A stretch of 64,000 bases of DNA from Lentisphaera profundi (lineage in GTDB: Bacteria; Verrucomicrobiota; Lentisphaeria; Lentisphaerales; Lentisphaeraceae). The stretch spans positions 124,001-188,000 of the forward strand of contig NZ_CP117812.1 in NCBI RefSeq assembly GCF_028728065.1, given 5' to 3'. Positions 16,317 through 25,229 of this stretch are shown piece after piece. A program made the position numbers and the translations under genes. Within the stretch, counting starts at the first letter, position 1. Every line of letters starts with the position of its first letter. The notes under the pieces are model-generated. The model did not search any database. It saw nothing but the letters and a program-made list of their open reading frames with translations, and was not told where the DNA came from.

Positions 16317-16322
16317 TCTCAA

Positions 16323-16351
16323 AAGATATTACTTAACGTTCATGAAGTCAA
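16323..16351 (-). promoter_or_regulatory. promoter of the H-NOX / HNOBA-HTH operon
   Basis: On the minus strand TTGACT and TATCTT are separated by 17 bases. The predicted start is near 16316, giving a leader of about 75 bases before the H-NOX start. Read by eye. Confidence 0.45.
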
Positions 16352-16403
16352 CTATCTAATTTTTTTTAGTGTTTTTTATGAGGTTTATTATTTAAAAGCT
16401 TGT

Positions 16404-16586
16404 TCAGAGAGATTTGTTTTCATCAATCCTAGTGAAACCCCAGGCAATTTCTGCGGAGACTTGAGAGGCTTTTTTAAGTGGGGCTTTTTTAAAGGCAGAG
16501 AGAACCTCTTTGCGGTATTCGCGAGGACTGAGGTAAAAGGCTTTAGAGAAGCAATGGGAATAGTGCTGTGAGCTAAGTACATTCAC
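16404..16586 (-). pseudogene. AraC-family regulator, C-terminal fragment
   Basis: The open frame reads SSQHYSHCFSKAFYLSPREYRKE, matching the second helix-turn-helix of AraC/XylS regulators (pattern S.F.R.FK...G.SP..YR). It runs to a stop at the expected end of the domain. All upstream parts are missing, and a hairpin CACCCTC-TTC-GAGGGTG (16584-16600) lies at the break. A poorer relative of the same sequence is at 13806-13993. AraC regulators often sit beside sulfatase genes, so it may have travelled with the sulfatase fragment next door. Confidence 0.65.
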
Positions 16587-16744
16587 CCTCTTCGAGGGTG
16601 TAAATCATGCCCCCTTTTTTTCAAAAACAAGAAATTTTAGTCCTTTAAGCTATTAATCAGACATTGAATTAGATATATGATGACGACCTTTAATTTGACT
16701 CATATATTCCATCTATATTGTCGCCAAATTAATAGTTAAAAATG

Positions 16745-17261
16745 CTATTTAATGGGAGTGGCGTAGTCTTGACCATTGAGGCTCCTGATGACGGAACGCA
16801 TCCACAAGTCTAGCTCTTTTTTCATGCTTGCAAGGCGCTGCTTATGTTGATCATTTCGAGATAAATCTCTAGTCTCCATGGGATCATCTTGTAAATTATA
16901 GAGTTCAAATTTCGTGCCATTAATGCGATGGAGTTTCCATGGCCAGTCATTCCATGCAGCGTGACCTGTTACGGAGTCTTCAGGGAATTGTGGGAAGTCA
17001 TAGACATCTTTATTGATTCGCAAAGCATCGTGTGGGAGTGGACTATTGGCTTTTTGTTTTTTCATGATCGCTTTTAGAATCTTGTCGCTCCAGGTGCCTT
17101 GACCCGACTGAAAGTTATGCCAAAAACCTATGGGCTTTTTACGTTCGTCTTCTGTGCCCATAATAATACCGCTGACATCGCTACTGATGAGCGGCCCTTG
17201 ATTTTATGCGCAGGCCATTCAATAATGCTCGGCACGCGTAAGCCACCTTCATAAATACCTA
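16745..17261 (-). pseudogene. sulfatase C-terminal fragment, copy of the gene at 42417
   Basis: DNA almost identical to the 3' half of the intact sulfatase at 42417-43847. It encodes FWHNFQSGQGTWSDKILK through WMRSVIRSLNG, with a different last few codons (QDYATPIK). The N-terminal half with the FGly site is absent. An 82-bp deletion between two TGACATC words present in the intact gene (42833 and 42915) shifts the frame, so only 138 codons stay open from an internal ATG. The copy abuts the 3' end of the sulfatase-fucosidase gene. High identity indicates a recent duplication. Confidence 0.85.
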
Positions 17262-17292
17262 TAGGAAGATGGCTATAGCTAGAATGATACTT

Positions 17293-20200
17293 TTATTTAA
17301 TTTGTGTAATTTTAAGTGTAAAAATATCTTTGCATGGTAGACGCGTCGGGTTGAGTTGAGGTAGGGTGATCTCTACTCCTTTTGCAGTCTTAGTGTATTG
17401 TAGATCACCTTCTACGCCCAGCAGGGTTACTTTTGAATTAGAACTTACTTCGAGGTCACGAATTTCTATTTTTCCACTACTTGGCCATACTGGCATTAAG
17501 CCATAAAGAGTCTGATCCTTTTGTGTGAAGTAGAGTTGTTTATGAGCGTTACCTGGTTTTGGGTTGAGAGTTACTTCGAAAATAGGGAAGCCTGATTTAT
17601 AATTTGACGTACTGAATTTAGGTATTTTTCCTACACTCCATTGGCAAGATTTTTCCCAGGTTTTAGTCCCATAGATTGCTTCGCCATTGACGTCTAACCA
17701 GTGGCCTATTTCAATAAGGCGATTTTGCATAAAAACAGGTATGCGACCATCAGCAGTAGGTCCAATATTCAACAATAAGTTCCCTCCGCGACTGACTAAG
17801 TCAACGAGCATGAACACTAATTCTTTGGTACTGTTATATTGAGTAAAATCCTCATTTCTATTGAATCCAAAAGAATGGCCCATGCCGCGATTTTCTTCCC
17901 AAGGTTTATCTACGTTTTCAAAGCCAGAGCCATATTCCGTGGTGAAGTAGCCCCCATTTTTACCACGACCCTTACCCCATCGGTCATTAATGATGACTTC
18001 ATCACGATTGATTGCACTATTATAGAGCTGTGCGAGAAGAGGCTTGGTTTCCCAATAATTATCATCGGCTAACCAATCCCCATCGGAGAAAAGTAAGGCA
18101 GGTTTATATTTTTCCACGAGTTCGCGGAACTGAGGATAAAAAACTTCTTTTATATATTTCTTGTAACGATTGTTATTTCCAGAGCGAATTTCTTTCATGT
18201 TATCATTGTAGGGATTAAACCAATCCCAGAGTGAATAATAATAACCCATTTTCACACCTCCAACGGAGCGAACTGAATCAGCTAACTCTTGACAGAGATC
18301 ACGTCCTGGACCTGAATCGACAGAGTTCCATGGCATGCCAAATGATTTACTCGCCTGCTTATTTGGCCAAAGGGTATAACCATCATGGTGCTTTGAAGTT
18401 AAAACAATGTATTTTGCACCGGATTTTTTGAAAATGTTCGCCCATTGATCGGGCTCGAACATTTCGCAATTAAATTGATCACGAAAGTTTTTGTAAGGGA
18501 AGCCTTTGCCATAGACGCGATCATGGAACTTATTAACTTCTTGATGGCGATAAATCTTGTGCTTAACACCCTCTGGTGGTGTAGAAATAAGATCATACCA
18601 ATACCATTCAGCATAATGACCTTTTGGCGCATAAGAAGGAACTGAATAAAGGCCCCAATGGATAAATATCCCAAACTTTGCATCACTATACCATTGGGGT
18701 GCTTGGCGTGAATTCAACGAGTCCCAATTAGCTTCGTAGCGAGGTCTGGCTGTCTGTTTAGCGTAGTTATTTGATATTTGAATTGCCTTAAGTTGATCTT
18801 CTTTATCGTAATCCCAGTAATCTTCAATAATCTCATTGAAGGGGTATTTTTGATCGTCTTCTTTATACTTTTTACGCATCGCTTTAAGCTGAATTTTCAA
18901 GTCTTGAATAAGCTCGATATTACTCGGTTTATTATAGATGTTATTCATTTCTTTAGGATCATTAATTAAATCGTAGAGCTCCCACGCTGGAGGCGTGAGT
19001 GGATCGTTAGACCAAGCAGAGCCATAAAACAAAATCAGTTTGTGTGTTTTTGTACGAATGGCAATATGGGCTGGGTTGTCATGATGAAACATGCTCATCC
19101 AATAGTGATAATAAGCCGCTTGCTTTGAATTTTCATTTTCTTTCCCAGTCTCTAGTTCGTCTTTGAAACTGGTCCCTTGCATATATGTGGGTGTCGCTAC
19201 ACCTGCAAAATCCAACATAGTGGGAGCAAAATCGACATTTTCAGTCATAAAATCAAATGTACTGCCCGGTTTAATGCTTTTTGGATAACGGATTATAAAT
19301 GGCATGCGCATACTTTCTTCATAGGCCCATCGCTTGTCAATGTAATCGTGTTCGCCAAGCATAAAGCCTTGATCACCGGTGTAAATAATCACGGTATTAT
19401 CGTAGAGGCCTTCATGCTTTAAATAATCGACTACACGTTTAATATTATCGTCCACGCCTTTGACACAGCGGAGGTATTTTTTAAGATATTTTTGATAGGC
19501 TTGACGTTTATATTCTTTGTCAGATAAATTAGAATCAATTTGTTCATCAGGAAAGGTATTGTTTAAATCTAAGCCCATATTGCGGCGCGGATTGCGCTTG
19601 CCAACAGATGTGCCGATTTTTGCTTTTAGTTCATCATTGTGCCCACGTGTCGCAATTGATCCGTGATTACCTTGTTCCCATAAGCTCTCCGGTTCTGGGA
19701 TGTCTACATCCTCTAAATACGTATCGTAACGCGGGGCATTCTCAAACATGTCATGGGGTGCTTTAAAGTGATATTTCAAGAAGAATGGTTTGGTTTTGTC
19801 CCTTACCTTTAAGTAGTCTAATACGGAATCAGTAATACAGTCAGAACTGTGCCCTTGCATCTTCACCATCTCTTTCTGTCCTTTAAGAAAAAATGATGGA
19901 TTGAAATAATCGCCTTGGCCCTTGAGTACTTTATAATAGTCGAAGGCCTCTGGGCGTGATTTTAAATGCCACTTGCCGATGACGGCAGTTTGATAGCCAG
20001 CACTTTTCATTTCACTTGCCAAGAATTGCTTCTCTAGGGGCAATGGCTGAGCTAGAATGGACACTCCATTTACAGCGCTATATTGGCCCGTCATAATACT
20101 CGCTCGGCTAGGACTACAGATCGAATTAGTACAGAAAGTGTTGCTTAAAATGGCGCCTTCACGAGCTAATTTATCTATATTAGGAGTGGGGTTGAGCTTG

Positions 20201-20346
20201 GCTAAGTGGCTGGAATAAACGCCAATGGCTTGACTGGTATGGTCATCTGACATGATGAACAAGATATTTGGCTTGCTTGTTTCTGCTTGACTTATGAGGC
20301 TGGTGAAAAAAGCAATGTAAATAAGTAGCGTAGGGGATGATTTCAT
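17293..20346 (-). CDS. secreted sulfatase / GH29 alpha-L-fucosidase fusion
   Basis: 1017 residues with two enzyme domains. After a signal peptide (to about SQAETS), residues 25-505 are an S1 sulfatase: NILFIMSDDHT metal site, FGly motif CSPSR near residue 77, KWHLKSR, and TGDQGFMLGEHD. Residues about 540-1015 are a GH29 fucosidase: KFGIFIHWGLYSVPSYAP, SKHHDGYTLWPN, the nucleophile-type FSDGDW, and NLLLNIGPTADG, followed by a beta-sandwich end. The joining segment is short, and no frameshift or stop lies between. Such a protein would remove sulfate and fucose from the same glycan, fucoidan being the obvious candidate (inference). It has no operon partners on its strand. The sulfatase fragment lies just downstream. 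Confidence 0.92.
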   Translation of the reverse strand: MKSSPTLLIYIAFFTSLISQAETSKPNILFIMSDDHTSQAIGVYSSHLAKLNPTPNIDKLAREGAILSNTFCTNSICSPSRASIMTGQYSAVNGVSILAQPLPLEKQFLASEMKSAGYQTAVIGKWHLKSRPEAFDYYKVLKGQGDYFNPSFFLKGQKEMVKMQGHSSDCITDSVLDYLKVRDKTKPFFLKYHFKAPHDMFENAPRYDTYLEDVDIPEPESLWEQGNHGSIATRGHNDELKAKIGTSVGKRNPRRNMGLDLNNTFPDEQIDSNLSDKEYKRQAYQKYLKKYLRCVKGVDDNIKRVVDYLKHEGLYDNTVIIYTGDQGFMLGEHDYIDKRWAYEESMRMPFIIRYPKSIKPGSTFDFMTENVDFAPTMLDFAGVATPTYMQGTSFKDELETGKENENSKQAAYYHYWMSMFHHDNPAHIAIRTKTHKLILFYGSAWSNDPLTPPAWELYDLINDPKEMNNIYNKPSNIELIQDLKIQLKAMRKKYKEDDQKYPFNEIIEDYWDYDKEDQLKAIQISNNYAKQTARPRYEANWDSLNSRQAPQWYSDAKFGIFIHWGLYSVPSYAPKGHYAEWYWYDLISTPPEGVKHKIYRHQEVNKFHDRVYGKGFPYKNFRDQFNCEMFEPDQWANIFKKSGAKYIVLTSKHHDGYTLWPNKQASKSFGMPWNSVDSGPGRDLCQELADSVRSVGGVKMGYYYSLWDWFNPYNDNMKEIRSGNNNRYKKYIKEVFYPQFRELVEKYKPALLFSDGDWLADDNYWETKPLLAQLYNSAINRDEVIINDRWGKGRGKNGGYFTTEYGSGFENVDKPWEENRGMGHSFGFNRNEDFTQYNSTKELVFMLVDLVSRGGNLLLNIGPTADGRIPVFMQNRLIEIGHWLDVNGEAIYGTKTWEKSCQWSVGKIPKFSTSNYKSGFPIFEVTLNPKPGNAHKQLYFTQKDQTLYGLMPVWPSSGKIEIRDLEVSSNSKVTLLGVEGDLQYTKTAKGVEITLPQLNPTRLPCKDIFTLKITQIK

Positions 20347-20436
20347 AGAGCTCTCTCTGTAATAAAGTGTTTGTTTATTCTTAATGACTAAACATCAGAG
20401 TGGCTTTAGACAAGCACCAGAAAAAAAAGGATAGTT

Positions 20437-22515
20437 TTATTTATGCCGCTTAAAATATTCAGTTGAAGCGACTTCTTTAATTTTGAATTTAGTACGAAAG
20501 TAAGCAAGATCACTTTTACTAAAAAGCTTGGGGTTTAAAGTAATTTCTTTAACGCCAATGAGATCACTAAAAACCTTGATTTTATAGCCAAAGTAATGAT
20601 CAACAGATTGTACATAAGGTAGCTTGAGGCCAAGAAGCGCTTCTAAATCATCAACTTTTGATTTAGAAATATCGATTGAATTTAAATTTAAGACAGATAA
20701 AACATTAAGGGACTTATCAGTTGGAAGAGGCAACATAAAGTTTGAGTATGGAGTCCCCTGAAGAGACAAGTGATTAAAAGTATTTCCTATCGTGAAACGT
20801 AATGAATCCACATCCTCGTGACTTACATTATTCAATAAGTCCAAGAGATTTTTTACGGCAGAGACATAGTGTTCAGGATAAATCTGCTTCATTCTTTTAG
20901 TGTGAAAGTAGAAAACTTTGTAGTAAAGCATTTTGCCAAGCTGCACAGTATTTTGCGCGAATAGTAGACTTAGTTGATTCCCAGTTAAAAGTATATTGTC
21001 ATTGGGTTTTATTTTACCAAAGCGCTGAGCTACTTGAGAAAGAGCTGTATCGCCAGATTTTTCTAAGCAATGATATGCTTGATTAAATTCTTCTAGACTG
21101 AAGTGGAATTCTCCCTTTTTTTGCCACAACTTCTTTAGTTCCTGGGGGGAATTTTCTAAGAGGAGAGCTTCATCCAGCTTACCAATCATCAACTGAATAG
21201 TGTCTACTTCTTGGATCCATCCACTCTGATGAATAATACCTCTAATTTCATTGCTTAGTTTATGTGTACTTGCTACCTGTTTTTTGTAGAGTTTAAAATT
21301 GTTGAGTGTTTGTTTTTGTTCCTTATCAAGTTTTTGAAATGCTGTGTAAATGATTAAATTTATCAGGATAAGGAATAAAGCCATGAGAAGAGACAGGCGC
21401 TGATTACGCTTGATTAATAATTTAATTTGTTTGATGAAACTCGCATTTTCCGCTGCAGTTGCGAAGCCATCTAGGTAGTTTTGTAAGTCTTGTCTTAATT
21501 CAGAGACAGCTTTATATCGGTCATTAGAATCTAAGCTCAATGCCTTGTGAACAACTGCGCATAAGCCAATTGGAAGTTTATTGTCATATTCGTTAATAGG
21601 GGTGATCTTACCCTTTAATGTCTGGGCTATAATTGTTTTTAAATCTGAACAATTCGTCTGTAATGGCAATTCATGTACTAGTATAATATACAGCATAACT
21701 CCGAGCGAATATATATCATCACTAAAGGTAGCAGAGCCTCCTTCAGCTTGATTAGGGGACATAAATCCCGGTGTCCCTTTTAGTTTACCTTTTATAGTAA
21801 AGTCATTCAAGGTTTCGGCATCTAGCGTAAGCTCATTATCAACTTTGATTTCTGAGCTAGAACATGATCTATCTATGACTTGCGCGAGGCCCCAATCGAA
21901 GACTGTGACATCCCCAAAATAGCCGATACTTATATTCTCTGGTTTTAAATCAAGATGAACAACCTTTCTAGAATGAGCGTATGCAATAGCGTCGCAAACT
22001 TTCATAAATATTTGCAAGAGTTCGAGTCGTGAATACTTACTTGTTGAACTAGAGACTTTAAGTTCATTAATTAATTCTTTTAAAGTCTGTCCCTGTAGTA
22101 GCGCCATAATAAAATAGACGTCATTATTGGAATCTATGCCCATATCATAAATACTGATAATGTTGGGGTGCTGAAGGGCCGCGGTTAATCTAGCTTCTCG
22201 TAAAAAATGTTCTTTTTCACTATCTAAGGATGATTTTGGAGCTTTTGCCATGGCGACACAACGGTCGGCCGCTGAATCGTAGACTTTATAGATTCGTTTT
22301 TCCCCACCTTCGGCGAGAAAAGTTTCTTTGGAGTAATGCGTTTTTGGCTCTATTAAAGAGTGATAAATGGGAGAAATAAAACGTTTTTCTTGATCGTTCA
22401 AATCACTTTTATCCGAAGAGTAAAATGAGGCTAAATTAATTTTCGCTTGCCAACCTTGTTCTAAAGCATTGATATCTAGATCTTGTTCAGCATTGAGTTT
22501 GGCGGGATTAGCCAT
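20437..22515 (-). CDS. membrane Ser/Thr protein kinase coupled to an ECF sigma gene
   Basis: 692 residues. The kinase domain (about residues 60-355) has altered signatures: EGGEKRIYKVYD as the ATP loop, VAMAK lysine, HLDLKPEN instead of HRD, DWG instead of DFG, and TPGFMSPNQ in the activation segment. Catalytic Lys, Asp and Asn all remain, so activity is likely. One membrane helix (LSLLMALFLILINLIIY, near 380) leads to a long helical, TPR-like part and a weak leucine-rich C-terminus (LNVLSVLNLNSIDIS). The first base of its ATG is the last base of the sigma gene's stop (TAATG). This sigma-kinase pairing is recurrent in PVC bacteria, and here it presumably controls the flanking sulfatase genes. 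Confidence 0.88.
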   Translation of the reverse strand: MANPAKLNAEQDLDINALEQGWQAKINLASFYSSDKSDLNDQEKRFISPIYHSLIEPKTHYSKETFLAEGGEKRIYKVYDSAADRCVAMAKAPKSSLDSEKEHFLREARLTAALQHPNIISIYDMGIDSNNDVYFIMALLQGQTLKELINELKVSSSTSKYSRLELLQIFMKVCDAIAYAHSRKVVHLDLKPENISIGYFGDVTVFDWGLAQVIDRSCSSSEIKVDNELTLDAETLNDFTIKGKLKGTPGFMSPNQAEGGSATFSDDIYSLGVMLYIILVHELPLQTNCSDLKTIIAQTLKGKITPINEYDNKLPIGLCAVVHKALSLDSNDRYKAVSELRQDLQNYLDGFATAAENASFIKQIKLLIKRNQRLSLLMALFLILINLIIYTAFQKLDKEQKQTLNNFKLYKKQVASTHKLSNEIRGIIHQSGWIQEVDTIQLMIGKLDEALLLENSPQELKKLWQKKGEFHFSLEEFNQAYHCLEKSGDTALSQVAQRFGKIKPNDNILLTGNQLSLLFAQNTVQLGKMLYYKVFYFHTKRMKQIYPEHYVSAVKNLLDLLNNVSHEDVDSLRFTIGNTFNHLSLQGTPYSNFMLPLPTDKSLNVLSVLNLNSIDISKSKVDDLEALLGLKLPYVQSVDHYFGYKIKVFSDLIGVKEITLNPKLFSKSDLAYFRTKFKIKEVASTEYFKRHK

Positions 22516-23114
22516 TATTCAAGTTCTTGCCTTAGACGACGAACTTCTTGAATTAATCGTTCTTTTACTCGGCTTCGCAAGCGGTAAACGGAATGTGATT
22601 TTATACCGAGTTTTTCTGCAATATCTTCTGAACTAAGCCCCTCCATAGACATTTTAAAAGCTTCAATTGCGTGACCGGAAAATTGCGTACTGATATTTTC
22701 AAATGCTAAGTTGCTCAGGTGCTGTTCCCATTCTTGTTGTGCGATTTCATTGATTTCGGGAAGGTCCATAGTTTTCAAACTGGAGGCCTCGGGGTTCGAT
22801 GCAATATTTTCCATCCGTTGAGCTTGTGTTGTTTTAATCTTAATAAAATCAAAAATAGCATTTTGGCAAATTTTACCTAGGTAACTTCTAAAACGACGGA
22901 TTTCATCGGTATCCATTTTCGGAAGCTGGGTCCAAATTTTTATCATGATACGTTGCATGATATCTTCAATATCGTCTTGAGGGACGCCCACTTTACGAAT
23001 GATGGCATAAATATAATTTTTATAAATTTCTATAAATTCTTCCCAAGCAGCTTCATCATTCTTATCTTGAATTTTTTTTAAAAGCGTAAGGCGCGTTTTA
23101 TATATATCATCCAT
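22515..23114 (-). CDS. ECF-type RNA polymerase sigma factor
   Basis: About 199 residues. Region 2 is at about 15-85 (AWEEFIEIYKNYIY, DIMQRIMIKIWTQLP, RFRSYLGKICQNAIFDFIK) and region 4 at about 140-195 (SSEDIAEKLGIKSHSVYRLRSRVK). I placed the start at 23114 because MDDIYKTRLTLLKKI then aligns with the start of the second sigma factor at 63340 (MGQESLHTRHTLLQKI). An ATG at 23135 is also in frame. Neither has a clear ribosome-binding site. It overlaps the kinase gene by one base. Probable role: activates the local glycan-degradation genes; its anti-sigma may be the kinase or its phosphorylation state. Confidence 0.85.
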   Translation of the reverse strand: MDDIYKTRLTLLKKIQDKNDEAAWEEFIEIYKNYIYAIIRKVGVPQDDIEDIMQRIMIKIWTQLPKMDTDEIRRFRSYLGKICQNAIFDFIKIKTTQAQRMENIASNPEASSLKTMDLPEINEIAQQEWEQHLSNLAFENISTQFSGHAIEAFKMSMEGLSSEDIAEKLGIKSHSVYRLRSRVKERLIQEVRRLRQELE

Positions 23115-23284
23115 AATTTTAGTACATATTCTCATTTTGAAAAATCTGTTAACCGATAGTGAAAACTCGAAATATAAAAGTTTTCAAAAAATCTTTATCC
23201 CCTTGTCTAAAAAAGACTGTTATGAAGGTCTGTATTATACAGCAAGTATATTTATTACTATAATTAATTAAATCAAGGTATCTG

Positions 23285-23719
23285 ATGAAGCAACTTATTC
23301 TATTGTTCTTAACCCTAAGCATTACCTCTTTTGCGGGAGTTCAAGAAACTTACAAACAAGAACAAACAAAACAAAATAAAATGAGAACCTCATTATTAAA
23401 TGAACATAAAGATAACAATGAAGAACTAAAGGCTGTTAATAGTCAGTTATCAGAACTCCACATCAAGATCTTTGCCATCATTGATAGCGCTCATCCAGAA
23501 TTTGCTTCTTTAGCAAAGTCTCAAAAATGGACAGAATTCAATAAATACACTAAAGAACTCATAAAATCAAATAAAGAATTTGTGGCACTATGGAAGCAAC
23601 GAGAAGATGGCTATCAGCAACAACTACTTATTTTAGCTAAACTGAGCCCGGCTTTTGAGCAACAAATGGCGCTCACTCGCAAAGCAAAATTAGCAACTCA
23701 CAAAAAAGTACAAATCTAA
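23285..23719 (+). CDS. small secreted helical protein
   Basis: 144 residues: signal peptide (LILLFLTLSITSFAG), then an entirely helical, Lys/Glu/Gln-rich mature part with heptad-like spacing (ELKAVNSQLSELHIKIF; LLILAKLSPAFEQQM). There are no cysteines in the mature part and no known domain. It is divergent from the sigma gene and is the first gene of a run with three sulfatases on the same strand (next gene 40 bases on), so it may serve as a periplasmic helper or sigma-response target. The function is unknown. Confidence 0.7.
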   Translation: MKQLILLFLTLSITSFAGVQETYKQEQTKQNKMRTSLLNEHKDNNEELKAVNSQLSELHIKIFAIIDSAHPEFASLAKSQKWTEFNKYTKELIKSNKEFVALWKQREDGYQQQLLILAKLSPAFEQQMALTRKAKLATHKKVQI

Positions 23720-23759
23720 GTTTATTACAAAAATCGAATTCCAATTCATAGGCGCTAAA

Positions 23760-25208
23760 ATGATTAAATACCTCTTAATTCCCTGTTTGTTAATGTTTGG
23801 GACTCTCCAAGCAAAAGAAAATAAACACCCCAATTTTTTGTTCATTTTTGCCGATGACATGAGCTTAGATACAATTGGTGCAATGCAACGAGATGTCTGC
23901 AAAACGCCTAATTTAGATAAACTTATGGCTTCTGGTGCCAGCTTTAATCGAAGCTATAACATGGGTGCTTGGAATGGCGCTGTATGTATGGCTAGTCGCT
24001 CTATGTTAAATTCAGGGCTCTTTGTTAATCGCGCTCAAGAAGGAATAAATAAGTACCCTCATTGGTCTGAAATCATGCGTGATAATGGTTATACTACATA
24101 CATGACAGGGAAATGGCATGTGCCTGGTAAACCTCGCTTTGATGTTGTGCGGGATGCAAGACCAGGTATGCCCAATACCTTTCCCCACAATCAACCGGAA
24201 GCTTATAATAGGCCTAAGTCACCAGAGCATTATGCAAAAGGATGGAAACCGTGGGATAAGACCAAAGGTGGTTTTTGGGAAGGGGGAACTCATTGGTCAG
24301 AAGTCGTCGCTAATCATGGTGTCGATTTTATTGAGATGGCAAAAAATGATGATAAGCCATTTTTCATGTATATTGCCTTCAATGCTACTCACGATCCAAG
24401 GCAGGCACCAAAAGAGTACATCGATATGTACCCCCTTGATTCAATAAAAATCCCAGAAAACTTTCTTAGTTCATACCCCTATGCAGAGCCTATGGGAGTT
24501 CCACATTCATTACGAGATGAATACCTTATGCCCATGCCTAGAACTGAATATGCGGTAAAAGTTCACCGTCAAGAATATTTTGCCCTTGCGACACATATGG
24601 ATGAGCAAATAGGGCGAATTCTGAAAGCTTTAGATGATAGTGGTATGGCAGATAACACTTACATAATTTTTACTGCAGATCATGGTTTAGCGGTTGGTCG
24701 TCATGGTTTAGTGGGGAAGCAATGTATGTACGACCATAGTATGCAAGTTCCCTTTTTTATTGCGGGCCCGCAAATCAAAGCCAAACAGCAATTTGATATG
24801 CCTATATATTTGCAAGATGCCATGGCAACCACTTTAGATTTAGCAGGTATCAATAAACCAAAGCATGTTCAGTTTAATAGCGTCATGCCTTTAATTAATA
24901 AAAAGCGCAAACAACAATACCCTCTTATTTACGGGAAATACACTCATACTCAACGCATGATTCAAGATGGTGATTATAAGTTAATCGTGTACCCAAATGC
25001 ACAGGTATATCGTTTATTCAATACAGCGAAAGACCCATTCGAAATGATTGACTTGGCCAAGAACCCTGAATATGCTAACAAAGTCAAAAAACTGACGAAA
25101 AAGCTAAAAAAATTAATGCTCGATATGGATGACACCTTAAATCTTGATCAAGCTAAAAATCTTAGTCAAGAGGCACAAAAAAAAATAACTAACCCTGATG
25201 GGCATTAA
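23760..25208 (+). CDS. secreted sulfatase (S1 family)
   Basis: 482 residues. A signal peptide ends near LQAKENK; then FLFIFADDMS, and the FGly motif in its alanine form CMASR (GAVCMASRSML), which FGly-generating enzymes accept. Other conserved parts are GKWHVPGKP, FFMYIAFNATHDPRQAP, FTADHGLAVGRHG and GKQCMYDHSMQVPF. The C-terminus has the usual YKLIVY...RLFN...DPFEMIDL substructure. It resembles the sulfatase at 59809 (shared HGLxVGRHGLxGKQ layout), suggesting the same subfamily. It is second in an operon-like run of four genes. The substrate is not deducible. Confidence 0.92.
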   Translation: MIKYLLIPCLLMFGTLQAKENKHPNFLFIFADDMSLDTIGAMQRDVCKTPNLDKLMASGASFNRSYNMGAWNGAVCMASRSMLNSGLFVNRAQEGINKYPHWSEIMRDNGYTTYMTGKWHVPGKPRFDVVRDARPGMPNTFPHNQPEAYNRPKSPEHYAKGWKPWDKTKGGFWEGGTHWSEVVANHGVDFIEMAKNDDKPFFMYIAFNATHDPRQAPKEYIDMYPLDSIKIPENFLSSYPYAEPMGVPHSLRDEYLMPMPRTEYAVKVHRQEYFALATHMDEQIGRILKALDDSGMADNTYIIFTADHGLAVGRHGLVGKQCMYDHSMQVPFFIAGPQIKAKQQFDMPIYLQDAMATTLDLAGINKPKHVQFNSVMPLINKKRKQQYPLIYGKYTHTQRMIQDGDYKLIVYPNAQVYRLFNTAKDPFEMIDLAKNPEYANKVKKLTKKLKKLMLDMDDTLNLDQAKNLSQEAQKKITNPDGH

Positions 25209-25229
25209 CTTTAATTCTAGGTCCATTGA

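Noticed and set aside
16388-16582. Second open frame over the AraC fragment
   Set aside because: The other frame carries the AraC helix motif (SPREYRKE); this one has only Lys/Pro-rich chance sequence.
16584-16600. Hairpin CACCCTC-TTC-GAGGGTG as a terminator
   Set aside because: The nearest T-run is 13 bases away and no gene ends before it on that strand; may belong to a lost element.
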